Below are positions 54,920-63,998 of a stretch of DNA of 64,000 bases, piece by piece (position 1 is the stretch's first letter; every line of letters begins with the position of its first letter). Origin of the DNA: Actinoplanes sp. KI2. Its GTDB lineage: Bacteria > Actinomycetota > Actinomycetes > Mycobacteriales > Micromonosporaceae. The notes under the pieces were generated by a model. The model had not been told where the DNA came from. It was given only the letters and a program-made list of their open reading frames with translations, and did not search any database. Position numbers and translations under genes: made by a program. The stretch is from positions 62,001 through 126,000 of the forward strand of contig NZ_JAOSZE010000024.1 in NCBI RefSeq assembly GCF_025630775.1, in the 5' to 3' direction.

Positions 54920-56977
54920 GTGGCCGACCTGCCATCAGCGCAGTCCGATCCCCCGGACACGACCGAAGACGCCCCGGTGCCGGCACCCCAACTGCTGGTC
55001 ATGCCGCCTACCGACGTGATCCCGTCGATGGTCTGGCCGGGAACCGACGGCGAAACGGCATGGGCGATCCCGGTGCAAATTCCATCTGGTACGCGGGGGT
55101 ACGCCCTTTTCGTGCCGATGATCCCGGCGCAGGCCGTCACCAAGCCGGCCGATCACCCTGAGAAAGTCGTGGCCACGCCGGCCGCGGTCGCCCCGACGCC
55201 GACCCCGGTCACTCCGAAGCCGGCCGCGGTCGCTCCGAAGCCGGCCGAGACCGCGCCGCCCGGGCCGGCCGAGAGCGCGCCGCCCGGGCCGGCCGAGAGC
55301 GCGCCGCCCGGGCCGGCCGAGAGCGCGGCGCCGAAGCCGGCCGTGAGCGCGATGCCGGAGCCCCCGGTGATCCCGCAGCCGAACCCCCGAGCGCTGGCCG
55401 CTCAGGCGCCGCCGCAGCCATATGCGGCCCCGTACCCGATGCGCCCGTTCGGCACGTACGAGCGGATGGAAACCCCCTGGCAGAAGTTCCGCAAGAAGCA
55501 TTGGCCCGGACCGAAGGAGGCCCAGGGCTGGGCCGTCCCGGCCGGCGTGCTCGGCGGTGCCCTCGGTTTCCTGTTCTTCCTGCCGTTGAACCGGGTGGGT
55601 ATCGGCTGGTTCCTCGGCTGGCTCGCACTGACGCTGGGCGTGGCGTACGCCGTCCGGAGGTCCACCGACCTGCCGCGCCGGGAGCGGCTGGTCCGGTCCG
55701 GCTGGGCCGCGGCGGCGCTCGCCCTGCTGCTCATCCTGGCGTTCCGCAACGCGTGGTGGCTGGTGACGTTCAGCGTGCTGGGCGCGATCGGCTGCACCGC
55801 GCTGGCGTTCGTCGGCGGCCGGCGGGTCCGGTCTATCCTGTTCAGCCTGGTCGCCGCCACCTGGGCGGCATTCGCCGGCATCCCGTGGGTCCGAAAGCAC
55901 CTGAAAACCAGCCGCAACCCGGGAATCGCCCGGCGGGCCTTCTTCTCCGTCGCCCTCACCGTCGTGGTGCTGCTCGTCTTCGGCGCGCTGCTGTCGTCGG
56001 CCGACTTCGCGTTCTCCAAGCTGCTGGACGACGTCGTCCCCGATTTCGCGATCGCGTCGGTCTTCCAGTGGATCTTCCTGGCCGCGGCCGGCGGCCTGCT
56101 GGCCGTCTCCGGGATCTACACGCTGTCCGCGCCGCCGGTGACGTCCGGCCTGGACACCGAGGGCAAGGGCCGGCTCGGCCTGATCGAGTGGGCGCCGGCC
56201 TGCGCCGCGCTCGTGTTGCTCTTCGCCGGTTTCGTGGCGGTGCAGTTCACCGTCCTGTTCGGTGGACGCCGGCACGTGCTGGAGACGGCCGGCCTGAGCT
56301 ACTCGCAGTACGCCCGGAGCGGCTTCTGGCAGTTGGTCGCGGTCACGCTGCTGTCGCTGGCGCTGATCGCGAGCCTGGCCCGCTGGGCGAAACGGGACCA
56401 GAAGGTGGAGCGGGTGCTGCTGCGCGTACTCCTGGGTCTGCTCTGCGCCCTGAGCGTCGTCATCGTGGCGTCCGCGCTCTCCCGGATGTGGGAGTACCAG
56501 CGGGTCTACAGCTTCACCGGTGAGCGGATCTTCGTGATGTCGTCGGAGATGCTGCTCGGCGTGATCTTCGTGATGATCGCGGTCGCCGGCATCAAGTGGC
56601 AGGGCAAGTGGATCCCCGGCACCACCGTCGCGCTCGCCGTGCTGATGCTGCTCGGTCTCGCCGCCCTCGACCCCGAGGGCTACGTGGCCAGCCGCAACGC
56701 GGCCCGTTACGCCGGTTCCGGCAAGATCGACGCCTGGTACCTGCGGGCCCTCTCCGCCGACGCGACTCCCGCTCTGACCAAACTTCCCGATCCCGTACGC
56801 CGTTGCACGCTCAGCTGGATCGCGGAGGACCTGAAGAAGCCCGACCCCTGGTACGCGTGGAACCTCGGCCGGCAACGCGCTCGCGAAGCCCTCGACGAGC
56901 TCGGCCCCGCCGCGATCGGCAACCAGAAGGACTGCCGCTCCGCCGACCAGTTCGATCTGCCCAAGACCCGCAGGTGA
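54920..56977 (+). CDS. Large membrane protein, DUF4173-like
   Basis: A 685-residue protein. Residues 1-170 are a Pro/Ala-rich cytoplasmic region with APPGPAES repeats (DNA 55255-55330). About 12 membrane helices follow (residues 195-590), and a soluble C-terminal part with DPWYAWNLGRQRAREALDEL ends it. DUF4153/DUF4173 proteins of this shape have no known function. The GTG at 54920 follows TAGGAGGGTG. A 13-bp terminator hairpin lies 4 bp after the stop. Confidence 0.8.
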   Translation: MADLPSAQSDPPDTTEDAPVPAPQLLVMPPTDVIPSMVWPGTDGETAWAIPVQIPSGTRGYALFVPMIPAQAVTKPADHPEKVVATPAAVAPTPTPVTPKPAAVAPKPAETAPPGPAESAPPGPAESAPPGPAESAAPKPAVSAMPEPPVIPQPNPRALAAQAPPQPYAAPYPMRPFGTYERMETPWQKFRKKHWPGPKEAQGWAVPAGVLGGALGFLFFLPLNRVGIGWFLGWLALTLGVAYAVRRSTDLPRRERLVRSGWAAAALALLLILAFRNAWWLVTFSVLGAIGCTALAFVGGRRVRSILFSLVAATWAAFAGIPWVRKHLKTSRNPGIARRAFFSVALTVVVLLVFGALLSSADFAFSKLLDDVVPDFAIASVFQWIFLAAAGGLLAVSGIYTLSAPPVTSGLDTEGKGRLGLIEWAPACAALVLLFAGFVAVQFTVLFGGRRHVLETAGLSYSQYARSGFWQLVAVTLLSLALIASLARWAKRDQKVERVLLRVLLGLLCALSVVIVASALSRMWEYQRVYSFTGERIFVMSSEMLLGVIFVMIAVAGIKWQGKWIPGTTVALAVLMLLGLAALDPEGYVASRNAARYAGSGKIDAWYLRALSADATPALTKLPDPVRRCTLSWIAEDLKKPDPWYAWNLGRQRAREALDELGPAAIGNQKDCRSADQFDLPKTRR

Positions 56978-56980
56978 GGT

Positions 56981-57014
56981 GGTGGGTGCTCCGGTTGGAC
57001 ACGGAGCACCCACC
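56981..57014. terminator. Bidirectional terminator between convergent genes
   Basis: Perfect 13-bp arms GGTGGGTGCTCCG (56981-56993) and CGGAGCACCCACC (57002-57014) around an 8-nt loop. It lies 4 bp after one gene and 9 bp before the stop of the opposite gene. Confidence 0.9.
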
Positions 57015-57022
57015 CCGCTTCG

Positions 57023-59002
57023 TCACGGCAGGGCGTCGGCCTGGACCGCGGCGTGGCGGGGTCGACGGCCGGCCCGTACCGTCATCCCGACCAGCCGGGA
57101 CGCATCCGAGCGCCTCGTCGAACCGGCCTCCGGCGCTTCGTCGATCGGGACGGCCAGCGCCGCCGGGATGGTCACCACCGCCCGGATGCCGCCCTCGCCG
57201 GTCGGCCCGAGGGTCACCTTGATCCCGTGCTGGGCGGCCAGGGTCGCGACCACGAACAGGCCGAGCCGGGCGCTGTCGGCCGGATCGAACTCCCCCGGCT
57301 GCGCCAGCCTCCGGTTCGTCTGCTCGACCGCGGCCGGCGACATCCCGATCCCGTGGTCCTCGATCTCCACCACCATCCCGTCCGGCGTCCGCCGGGCCGA
57401 GAGGCGCACCGACGTGTCCGGTGCCGAGAACGTGACCGCGTTCTCCAGCAGCTCGCCGACCAGATGGCCGAGGTCGCCGACGGCATGCTCGGGCACCTCG
57501 GCATTCCCGATCGACCCGATCGCGACCCGACCGGCGTGCTCCATCTCGCCGGCCGCCCGGGCGAGGATCGTGGCCAGCGACTCGGCGCCGTGCCCGCGCC
57601 GGCTCCGCGCGGAGCCCGCCAGGATCACCAGATGCTCGGCGTGCCGGCGCATCCGGACGGCCAGCTGGTAGGCGCGGGAGTCGGCGCCGTCCATCGGACC
57701 GAGCGCCTCGATCTGGCGGTCCAGCAGCGTCTGGTTGCGCCGGGCGATGTTGACCAGAACCCGGTTCAGGTCGTACCGCACCGCCGCTTCCGCGGCCGCC
57801 GACTCGACCGCGCTGAGGTGTACGTCGGTCAGTGCGGCGCCGACCTCGGCGATCTCGTCGTCGCCCAGGCGCAGGCGCACCGCCTCACCGTCCACGTCGA
57901 TGCGCTCACCGGCCCGCAGCCGCCGGACCAGGTCGGGCAGCCGCTGGCGGGCGAGGTCGGTGGCCGCCGTCCGGAGCAGGAACAGCCGCCGTACGACCGA
58001 GCCGCCGATGTGCACGGCGATCACCAGTGACACCACGATGGCGAGCAGGCCGAGCAGTCCGGACACGCCGAACCGGAGCAGGATCCGATCACGAGCCTCC
58101 CGCGCGAACTCGACGGCGTGGTCGTAGCCGTCCGCCAGGAAGGCGAACAACTGGCCCACGGCCGGGGCCGAGGTCGCCCGCCAGACCTCCCTGCTGATCG
58201 TCACCGGCCCATCGGACCGTCCCGCCCCGATGATCTGATCTTCGGCCTGCCGCAGTGCCGCGAAGGCGGGACCGCTGAGCATGCTCTTGAACTTCGCCTG
58301 GTCGGGCGCCGGCAGCGTCGCGCCGGCGGTGGGGATCTGGAAGCGCAACGCCCCGACGATCTGGATCAGCTCCAAATACTCCCCGCTGCCGAACCGGCCC
58401 GCCGCGGTGGCGCCGGTCATCAGGGCGTCCTCCTGGTAGAGCAGCTCCCCGGCCCGGCGCATGGCGACCATGGTGCGCATCACCCGTTCCACCAGGGGGT
58501 CGCTGGACGCCGCGGCCGCGTTCGACACGCTGAACGCGGTCCGGATGACGCCGGTGTAGCCGCTGAGGGCCGAGGTCCGGGTGGCGTCCCTGGCATCGAC
58601 CCTGGCCCGCACCAGCGCCAGGGAGTCGAGGCTGACGGCCATGTCCGCGAACCGTGCCCGCGTGATCCCGGCCGATACCCCGCTCCCCCGGTAACTGCGG
58701 GACAGTTGCTGGAACTGCGCTATTGCCGCGTCGGTCGCCGCCCGCCGGGTCCGCAGGGCGCCGGCGTCCCCGTTGGGCGTGGCCAGGAACTCCGCCGACT
58801 GGGTGCGCTCGGCCTGCAGGGCGGCCACCATCCGGTCGCACGGCAGGCTCACGTTGTCCCGGGTGCTGTACGTGTCGCGCAACGCCGTCGCGTCGGCGAA
58901 CGAAGCCTTGACATCGATCACCCACAGCCCGGTCAGCGCAACCACCGGCACCAGCAGAGCGAGGACTATCTTCGAGCGAACGGACCTCGGTTTTCTTCGC
59001 AT
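57023..59002 (-). CDS. Sensor kinase with NIT domain, HAMP and HATPase
   Basis: A 659-residue membrane protein. A first helix (IVLALLVPVVALTGLWVIDV) and a second near residue 325 (LLGLLAIVVSLVIAVHIGGS) flank an extracellular nitrate/nitrite-sensing-type helical domain (about 45-310). HAMP and an ATPase follow: VGELLENAVTFSAPDTSVRL (N-box), VVEIEDHGIGMSP and ARLGLFVVATLAAQHGI. The dimerisation region (LNRVLVNIARRNQTLLDRQI) has no obvious phospho-acceptor His, as in the actinobacterial conservon (CvnA-like) kinases. No roadblock, DUF742 or GTPase partner genes follow in this window. Confidence 0.88.
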   Translation of the reverse strand: MRRKPRSVRSKIVLALLVPVVALTGLWVIDVKASFADATALRDTYSTRDNVSLPCDRMVAALQAERTQSAEFLATPNGDAGALRTRRAATDAAIAQFQQLSRSYRGSGVSAGITRARFADMAVSLDSLALVRARVDARDATRTSALSGYTGVIRTAFSVSNAAAASSDPLVERVMRTMVAMRRAGELLYQEDALMTGATAAGRFGSGEYLELIQIVGALRFQIPTAGATLPAPDQAKFKSMLSGPAFAALRQAEDQIIGAGRSDGPVTISREVWRATSAPAVGQLFAFLADGYDHAVEFAREARDRILLRFGVSGLLGLLAIVVSLVIAVHIGGSVVRRLFLLRTAATDLARQRLPDLVRRLRAGERIDVDGEAVRLRLGDDEIAEVGAALTDVHLSAVESAAAEAAVRYDLNRVLVNIARRNQTLLDRQIEALGPMDGADSRAYQLAVRMRRHAEHLVILAGSARSRRGHGAESLATILARAAGEMEHAGRVAIGSIGNAEVPEHAVGDLGHLVGELLENAVTFSAPDTSVRLSARRTPDGMVVEIEDHGIGMSPAAVEQTNRRLAQPGEFDPADSARLGLFVVATLAAQHGIKVTLGPTGEGGIRAVVTIPAALAVPIDEAPEAGSTRRSDASRLVGMTVRAGRRPRHAAVQADALP

Positions 59003-59098
59003 GTGACCTCAATCAGGCAGATGACGGGCAAGTCCTCTGGGTGAGAGGTAGGACCTGTCGACATCCACTTTGGAGTACGCGCCCGACCCGTCCCCGGT

Positions 59099-60835
59099 TC
59101 AGGCAGGGTTGTTCGTTCCCACTCTTCGAGATCGCCTGAGCCGCTGCCAGAGCCAGCCGCTGGGCACGTTCCGGTCGTACAGCACGTATTCGCTGATCGG
59201 GTGGTCGGTCATCGTCTCCAGGAGCGCGCGGTGGGCGGCCGGATGGCCCACGAACAACACGTGGTCGCCGTCGTGGACCTGCTGGTCGTCGTCGGGGCCC
59301 AGGATGGCCCGGTCCCCGCGCAGGACCATGAGCGGCACCGCCGCCACCGTCCGGTTGCGGTCCTGCGGGCTGCGCAGCAGATCGCCCAGGCGAGCGTTGC
59401 CGCCGCGCAGCCACGGGCCGAGCGCGGGCGCCTCCGCCTCGGTGAGCACGGCTCTCCAGACGCTGCCCAGGCGGCTGCCGCAGTGGGCCTGAAGGCGATC
59501 GAGCAGCCGCGCCGCCCATTCCTCGCCGCGGGCCGGCATGTCCTGCAGGAAGCGCCACAGCAGCGGGGTGCTCAGCTGGGCGTAGATCTCCCGGGCCACC
59601 AGCTCGGCCGGAACGAGCACCCAGTCGATGTCGAGCGCCGCGAACAGGGGTGCGTTGGCCGGCCGGTTCTGCCGCGCCGCCAGGAAGAGCCGCGGGTTAC
59701 GGCGCCGGACCGCGGCGATCAGCGACAGGTTGGCGGTGTCGTTGTCGGTGCCCGCGACGAAGCCGACCGCCTCCTCCACGCGGGCCTGGCGCAGCACCTC
59801 CGGATCGGACGCGTCCCCCACGATCACCCCCGGCTCGTCCTCGTGCCCGGCCAGATCGATGATGGTGGCCTCGAGGCCGTCGGCGCGCAGATCCTCGGTG
59901 AACTTGCGGCCGAATCGCCCGTAGCCGCACACCACCCAGCGCCCGGCGGCCGGGGTCCGGCCCGCTTCCGGAAGCTCCGCGCCCGGCCCGCCGACCAGCC
60001 AGGAAAACAGTTGATACGAGGCGGGTGCGCGCAACGCCAGCCGGATCCGGTCGCCGAATCGGTCGAACGGGTTGACCACGGTCGGTGAGCCGAACGCCCG
60101 CATCCGCTGCTCGATGACCGGCGACACGGTACGCGCGATGACCTGCAGCTCGGGCCGGATCAGCGCGGCCGTCATCGCGACCACGAGGTTGGCCTCGTCG
60201 TCGTCGGTCAGCGCCAGAACCGCCTCGCAGAAGGGGTGCTCCAGGCCGGCCAGGTCGAGGGTGCGCGGGTCGGTGACGTCGCCGGCCAGCCCCGGCACGT
60301 CGGCGTGGTACGCGTCGATGTCCAAGGCGTCCACCCGCTCGGCCGAGAGGTCCAGCACGACCAGGCGGCGGCCGAGCGCGTCGAACGCCCGGCCGAGCAG
60401 CTGCCCGGTCTGCCCGTAGCCCGCCAGCAGCAGGAACGGCTCGCGCAGCCGGGTCACCGTGCGGGAGAACCGGCGCAGCGCGATCGCCTGCCGGAACGTC
60501 CGGTCCTGGAACAGGGTCAGCAGCGAGCCGATGGCGTACGCCCAGCCCACCACGGTCAGGTAGATCGACGCGATGACCCACATCCGCTGCGCACCGGAGA
60601 ACGGGGCCGGCAGCTCGCCGTAGCCGATCGTGGTGGCCGTGTAGCTCATGAAGTAGAACGCGTCGAAGATGCCCATCCTCGGCGGCATCAGCGACAGGCC
60701 GAGCACGCTGACCGAGAAGATCACGATGAGCACGATCAGCGGCGCGCGCATCCGCCGGAGGATCAGAAAGATCGTCGGCGACGTGTCCGGGTACCGGGCG
60801 GAGATCCGGCGCCGCCGGCGCCGCTGCCGAGTCAT
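59099..60835 (-). CDS. Potassium channel with two TrkA-N (RCK) domains
   Basis: A 578-residue channel. Two helices around the selectivity filter (TATTIGYGELP, about residues 66-76) give the pore. Two Rossmann RCK domains have LLAGYGQTGQLLGRAFDALG and VVCGYGRFGRKFTEDLRADG, and a TrkA-C-like part ends the chain. It conducts K+ under nucleotide or cation gating. The ATG at 60835 overlaps the stop of the DUF6394 gene (ATGA). Arg-rich start MTRQRRRRRRIS. Confidence 0.92.
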   Translation of the reverse strand: MTRQRRRRRRISARYPDTSPTIFLILRRMRAPLIVLIVIFSVSVLGLSLMPPRMGIFDAFYFMSYTATTIGYGELPAPFSGAQRMWVIASIYLTVVGWAYAIGSLLTLFQDRTFRQAIALRRFSRTVTRLREPFLLLAGYGQTGQLLGRAFDALGRRLVVLDLSAERVDALDIDAYHADVPGLAGDVTDPRTLDLAGLEHPFCEAVLALTDDDEANLVVAMTAALIRPELQVIARTVSPVIEQRMRAFGSPTVVNPFDRFGDRIRLALRAPASYQLFSWLVGGPGAELPEAGRTPAAGRWVVCGYGRFGRKFTEDLRADGLEATIIDLAGHEDEPGVIVGDASDPEVLRQARVEEAVGFVAGTDNDTANLSLIAAVRRRNPRLFLAARQNRPANAPLFAALDIDWVLVPAELVAREIYAQLSTPLLWRFLQDMPARGEEWAARLLDRLQAHCGSRLGSVWRAVLTEAEAPALGPWLRGGNARLGDLLRSPQDRNRTVAAVPLMVLRGDRAILGPDDDQQVHDGDHVLFVGHPAAHRALLETMTDHPISEYVLYDRNVPSGWLWQRLRRSRRVGTNNPA

Positions 60836-61227
60836 CGGCGGTGGAACGAGACGGTCTCGATCACCAGCAGCACGACCGAGACGAGGTTGGCCAGCAGCGC
60901 CCCGCCGGACAGCGACACCACGGTGGCCAACGCCTCGGCGTCCAGTCCCGCGTGGGACACCTGCGTGGCGTACGCCCACACCACCGCCGCCGCGATCAGC
61001 TGGAGGTCGGCCACCAGGCTGGTGGCCAGGTGAACGGCGCCGAGCTGGGTGCGGTCGCCGAACTTCAGCACCGTCGCGATCAAGCTCACCACCAGCGCGG
61101 CGAACAGCTCGTAGACGCTGTGCAACGCCGGGTCGGAGAGGTCGCCGATGAAGAACCCGAAGTTCAGCGTCGCCGCCAGCAGCACGAAGAAGCCGAAAAC
61201 CACCTTTTCCAGGCTCATACCGAGCAC
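60832..61227 (-). CDS. DUF6394 membrane protein, channel partner
   Basis: A 131-residue protein with four helices (VVFGFFVLLAATLNFGFFIG, YELFAALVVSLIATVLKFGD and two more). It is translationally coupled to the channel. DUF6394 proteins recur next to such channels, which implies a shared role in ion transport or channel assembly. ATG 61218 (MSLEKVVFG) is an alternative start. Confidence 0.85.
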   Translation of the reverse strand: MLGMSLEKVVFGFFVLLAATLNFGFFIGDLSDPALHSVYELFAALVVSLIATVLKFGDRTQLGAVHLATSLVADLQLIAAAVVWAYATQVSHAGLDAEALATVVSLSGGALLANLVSVVLLVIETVSFHRR

Positions 61228-61262
61228 GCTAATTCGTCCTGGCGGGCGAGGCCCCGGCGGGG

Positions 61263-61955
61263 TCAGCCTGCTGCGATGGCCGGCGTCTTTTCGCGTACGC
61301 CGGAAAGCTCACGCCCGGAGAAGCCACGCACCAGCAGCCAGCCGATCATCCAGAGCTCGCCCGCGGTGGCCGGCACCACCAGGAAGTCGGCGACGGCCGG
61401 CGTCACGTACGACGCGAAGGTGTTGAGGATGTAGCCGACGCCGCCCACGACGAGCAGCCAGCCCAGGACGCGCGGGCCCGAGCCAAGGACGCAGCGGCCC
61501 ATCGGGATGAGCCACAGCCCGAAGAAGAGGCCGCCGACGGTCCACAGGTGGCCGCTCACCAGGTGGAGCAGCTGGACCGTCGAGGCAGCGTCGCCGAACG
61601 GCCGGCCGGCGACCTCGACGGCCGCGCCGAGCATGGCCGCGCTCGCCAGGATCACCACCGAGTTGACCAGGCCGAACGCGGCGATCCCGGCGGCGTTGAC
61701 CGGGTCGTTCCCGCGGAACAGGCGGTAGAAGCCGGCCGCCGCGAGCGCCTGGGTCAGCACGACGAGCAGCTCGAGCACGACGCCGGCCTTGGCCAGGGCG
61801 AGGTGGTCGTCGAGGTGGGCGAGGGTCGCGGCCGGGTCGCCGGCGGCGAAGAGCATCGGCCGGATCGTGAGGAAGCCGGCGGCGCCGGTCACGGCGAGAG
61901 CCAGGTAGAAGAGGCCGGTGAGGCGGGCAGCATTCTTACTATGTAAGGTAGCCAT
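61263..61955 (-). CDS. DUF4386 family membrane protein
   Basis: A 230-residue protein with about six helices: AARLTGLFYLALAVTGAAGF, GVVLELLVVLTQALAAAGFY, then LVSGHLWTVGGLFFGLWLIP. These are typical of DUF4386, whose function is unknown. The ATG at 61955 (MATLHSKNAARLTG) is in the operator-like region shared with the divergent TetR gene, so it is the likely regulated target. Confidence 0.88.
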   Translation of the reverse strand: MATLHSKNAARLTGLFYLALAVTGAAGFLTIRPMLFAAGDPAATLAHLDDHLALAKAGVVLELLVVLTQALAAAGFYRLFRGNDPVNAAGIAAFGLVNSVVILASAAMLGAAVEVAGRPFGDAASTVQLLHLVSGHLWTVGGLFFGLWLIPMGRCVLGSGPRVLGWLLVVGGVGYILNTFASYVTPAVADFLVVPATAGELWMIGWLLVRGFSGRELSGVREKTPAIAAG

Positions 61956-62682
61956 ACGTCGTAAGGTAAGGCCTCGGGTCAAACGAGGGGAAGAGCCGAT
62001 CGTCCGGGAACCGCTGAGCCGCGAACGCGCCCTGACCGCCGCGGTCGCCCTGGTCGACGCCGAAGGCCTCAAGGCGCTCACCATGCGCCGGCTGGCCGCC
62101 GAGCTGGGCGTCGAAGCGATGTCGCTCTACTACCACCTGCCCGGCAAACAGGGCCTGCTCGACGGGCTGGCCGAGTCGGTGATCGGGGAGATCGCCGCGG
62201 CGGTCGGCGACGACGAGCGGGAATGGCGCGACCGGCTGCGTCATCGCTTCCTCCGGGCACGCGAGGTGATGCTGCGGCACCCCTGGGCACCGGCCGTCCT
62301 CGGTTCCCGGCCGGCGGTCCCGCCCAGCCTCTACGCGTACTACGACCAGATCGTCGGCACGCTGCTGGCGGCCGGCTTCACGCCGAATCTGGCCCATCGG
62401 GCGCTGCATGCCTTCGGCACGATGGCACTCGGCTTCGTGCAGGAACTGTTCACGCCGGCCGCGACGGATGTCGACGCCGCCGAGGACGACCTGGCCGCGA
62501 TGGCCGAGACCGTGCCACACCTGACGGCGATGGTGGCCGCCGAGATACACGCGGCCGGCGACCCGACGCTGGGCTGGTGCGACAGCCAGACCGAGTTCGA
62601 GTTCACCCTCGACCTGCTGCTGGACGGCCTCGACCGGGCGCGCGCCGCGCAGGCGGGTCGCCGTTCGCCCGCAACTGACTAG
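61918..62682 (+). CDS. TetR family regulator (start uncertain)
   Basis: A TetR protein: HTH segment LTAAVALVDAEGLKALTMRR with AAELGVEAMSLYYHLPGKQG, then a TetR_C-type ligand domain (VMLRHPWAPAVLGSRPAVPP). The only conventional start upstream is GTG 61918, which overlaps the divergent DUF4386 start region by 38 bp. The good Shine-Dalgarno GAGGGGAAG points instead at an ATC codon at 61999 (IVREPLSRERAL), suggesting a non-canonical start. The direct GTAAGGTA repeats (61943 and 61962) and CTTAC-TAT-GTAAG palindrome at 61935-61947 look like its operator. Confidence 0.8.
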   Translation: MRRAAFLLCKVAIRRKVRPRVKRGEEPIVREPLSRERALTAAVALVDAEGLKALTMRRLAAELGVEAMSLYYHLPGKQGLLDGLAESVIGEIAAAVGDDEREWRDRLRHRFLRAREVMLRHPWAPAVLGSRPAVPPSLYAYYDQIVGTLLAAGFTPNLAHRALHAFGTMALGFVQELFTPAATDVDAAEDDLAAMAETVPHLTAMVAAEIHAAGDPTLGWCDSQTEFEFTLDLLLDGLDRARAAQAGRRSPATD

Positions 62683-62687
62683 TTGTC

Positions 62688-62831
62688 TTACTCGGACGCC
62701 TCCACGCGCGGTACCTGCGGCAGAATCGTCCGGCTCCGCCCGGGCCGCGGGTACGCCTCCGCCGCAGCCGCCAACCGCACCGCGAGATCACGCTGCCGCT
62801 CGCCCTCCTGCTCGCGCAGGTCCTGATGCAC
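62688..62831 (-). CDS. Possible small protein, 47 residues
   Basis: Minus-strand GTG 62831 to TAA 62690-62688 gives VHQDLREQEGERQRDLAVRL and AAAAEAYPRPGRSRTILPQV. It is a charged helix plus a basic tail. Codon choice (GC-rich third positions) looks coding. No Shine-Dalgarno is certain. Homologues would settle it. Confidence 0.35.
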   Translation of the reverse strand: MHQDLREQEGERQRDLAVRLAAAAEAYPRPGRSRTILPQVPRVEASE

Positions 62832-62948
62832 CAGGGCTCGGCCGGCTTCGGTGCTGCCTCGTCGTCGGATTCACCTCCGTCAGGTGAGCTGACTTCATCT
62901 CCGGGCTCCGTAGCGTCGGCCGGGATGCGGAAGAAGGAGGTAACCGCG

Positions 62949-63335
62949 ATGGCGGAACTGGCATTCATCGACAAGGTGGCCGAGCGGGCCGGTGTTTCGG
63001 AAGACACTGCGCGGCTGCTCACCGAGGGCACGCTGCTCACCCTCGCGGCCCGGATCAGCGGCGGTGAGGCGGAGGATCTGGCCGAACGCGTACCGGACCA
63101 GCTCCGGCCGTATTTGATCAAGCTGACCGAGCCGGCCGTGCCGTTCTCCTATGACGAGTTCACGGTGCGGGTCGCCGAACACGCCGGGGTGGACCGTCCG
63201 ACCGCCGAGCGCGGCGTGGCGGCAGTGCTCTCGGCACTGCACGAGACGGTCGGGCACAAGGAGTTCACCGACGCGATGGCCCAGCTGCCGAGAGAGTTTC
63301 GCGATCTGGTCGCGACCGCGTCGGCGAGCCGCTGA
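62949..63335 (+). CDS. DUF2267 family protein
   Basis: A 128-residue helical protein (MAELAFIDKVAERAGVSEDT, LAERVPDQLRPYLIKLTEPA, FSYDEFTVRVAEHAGVDRPT). It has two related halves, as in DUF2267. It is often found near redox or stress genes. AAGGAGGTAA is a near-perfect Shine-Dalgarno. The next gene starts 18 bp on. Confidence 0.9.
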   Translation: MAELAFIDKVAERAGVSEDTARLLTEGTLLTLAARISGGEAEDLAERVPDQLRPYLIKLTEPAVPFSYDEFTVRVAEHAGVDRPTAERGVAAVLSALHETVGHKEFTDAMAQLPREFRDLVATASASR

Positions 63336-63353
63336 ACGGGAGCAGGTGATGAC

Positions 63354-63998
63354 TTGACGTCCCCGCTGAGCACAGCCGGTGGCCGGCTCGCCGTACCGGT
63401 CGGCGATCGAGATCACGTTCTCGGTCCCGAAGACGCGCCGGTCACCCTCGTCGAGTACGGCGACTTCCAGTGCCCGTACTGTGCACGCGCGCACCTGATC
63501 ATGCAGGAACTGCTGCGCCGACGGACGAACCAGGTGCGGTTCGCGTACCGCCACTTCCCGCTGATCAACATTCACCCGTACGCGGAACCGGCCGCCGAGG
63601 CGGCCGAAGCTGCGGGGGCGAGAGGACGGTTCTGGCCGGTCCACGACTGGCTGTTCGCCAATCAGGACCGGCTCAGTCCGGCGACCCTGATCGCCGCGCT
63701 GACCGACCTGGGCCTCGACGGCCGGTCGATCGCCGCCGAAGTCCAGGACCATGCCTTCCTGGACAAGGTCCAGTCGGACTTCGTCAGTGGCATCCGCAGC
63801 GGCGTCGAGGGCACCCCGACGTTCTTCATCAACGGAATGCTCTACACCGGTGGTCATTCCCTGCCTGAGCTGGTGACAGCAGTCGACGGGGCGGCGCGCG
63901 CACCGGACACGTCGAGCGCGGCTGAGGGACGCTTGGCCGCCACGCCGGCGGGAGCACGACCGTCACCGGACACCGATACCAAGGAGCGATCGTCATGA
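63354..63998 (+). CDS. DsbA-like thioredoxin-fold protein
   Basis: A 214-residue protein of the DSBA_2/thioredoxin_4 type: APVTLVEYGDFQCPYCARAH holds the CPYC active site (about residues 40-43), and GVEGTPTFFINGMLYTGG holds the cis-Pro. No signal peptide is present, so it is cytoplasmic, unlike typical DsbA. It starts at TTG in the frame after DUF2267. The tail (about 185-214) is disordered. Confidence 0.88.
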   Translation: MTSPLSTAGGRLAVPVGDRDHVLGPEDAPVTLVEYGDFQCPYCARAHLIMQELLRRRTNQVRFAYRHFPLINIHPYAEPAAEAAEAAGARGRFWPVHDWLFANQDRLSPATLIAALTDLGLDGRSIAAEVQDHAFLDKVQSDFVSGIRSGVEGTPTFFINGMLYTGGHSLPELVTAVDGAARAPDTSSAAEGRLAATPAGARPSPDTDTKERSS

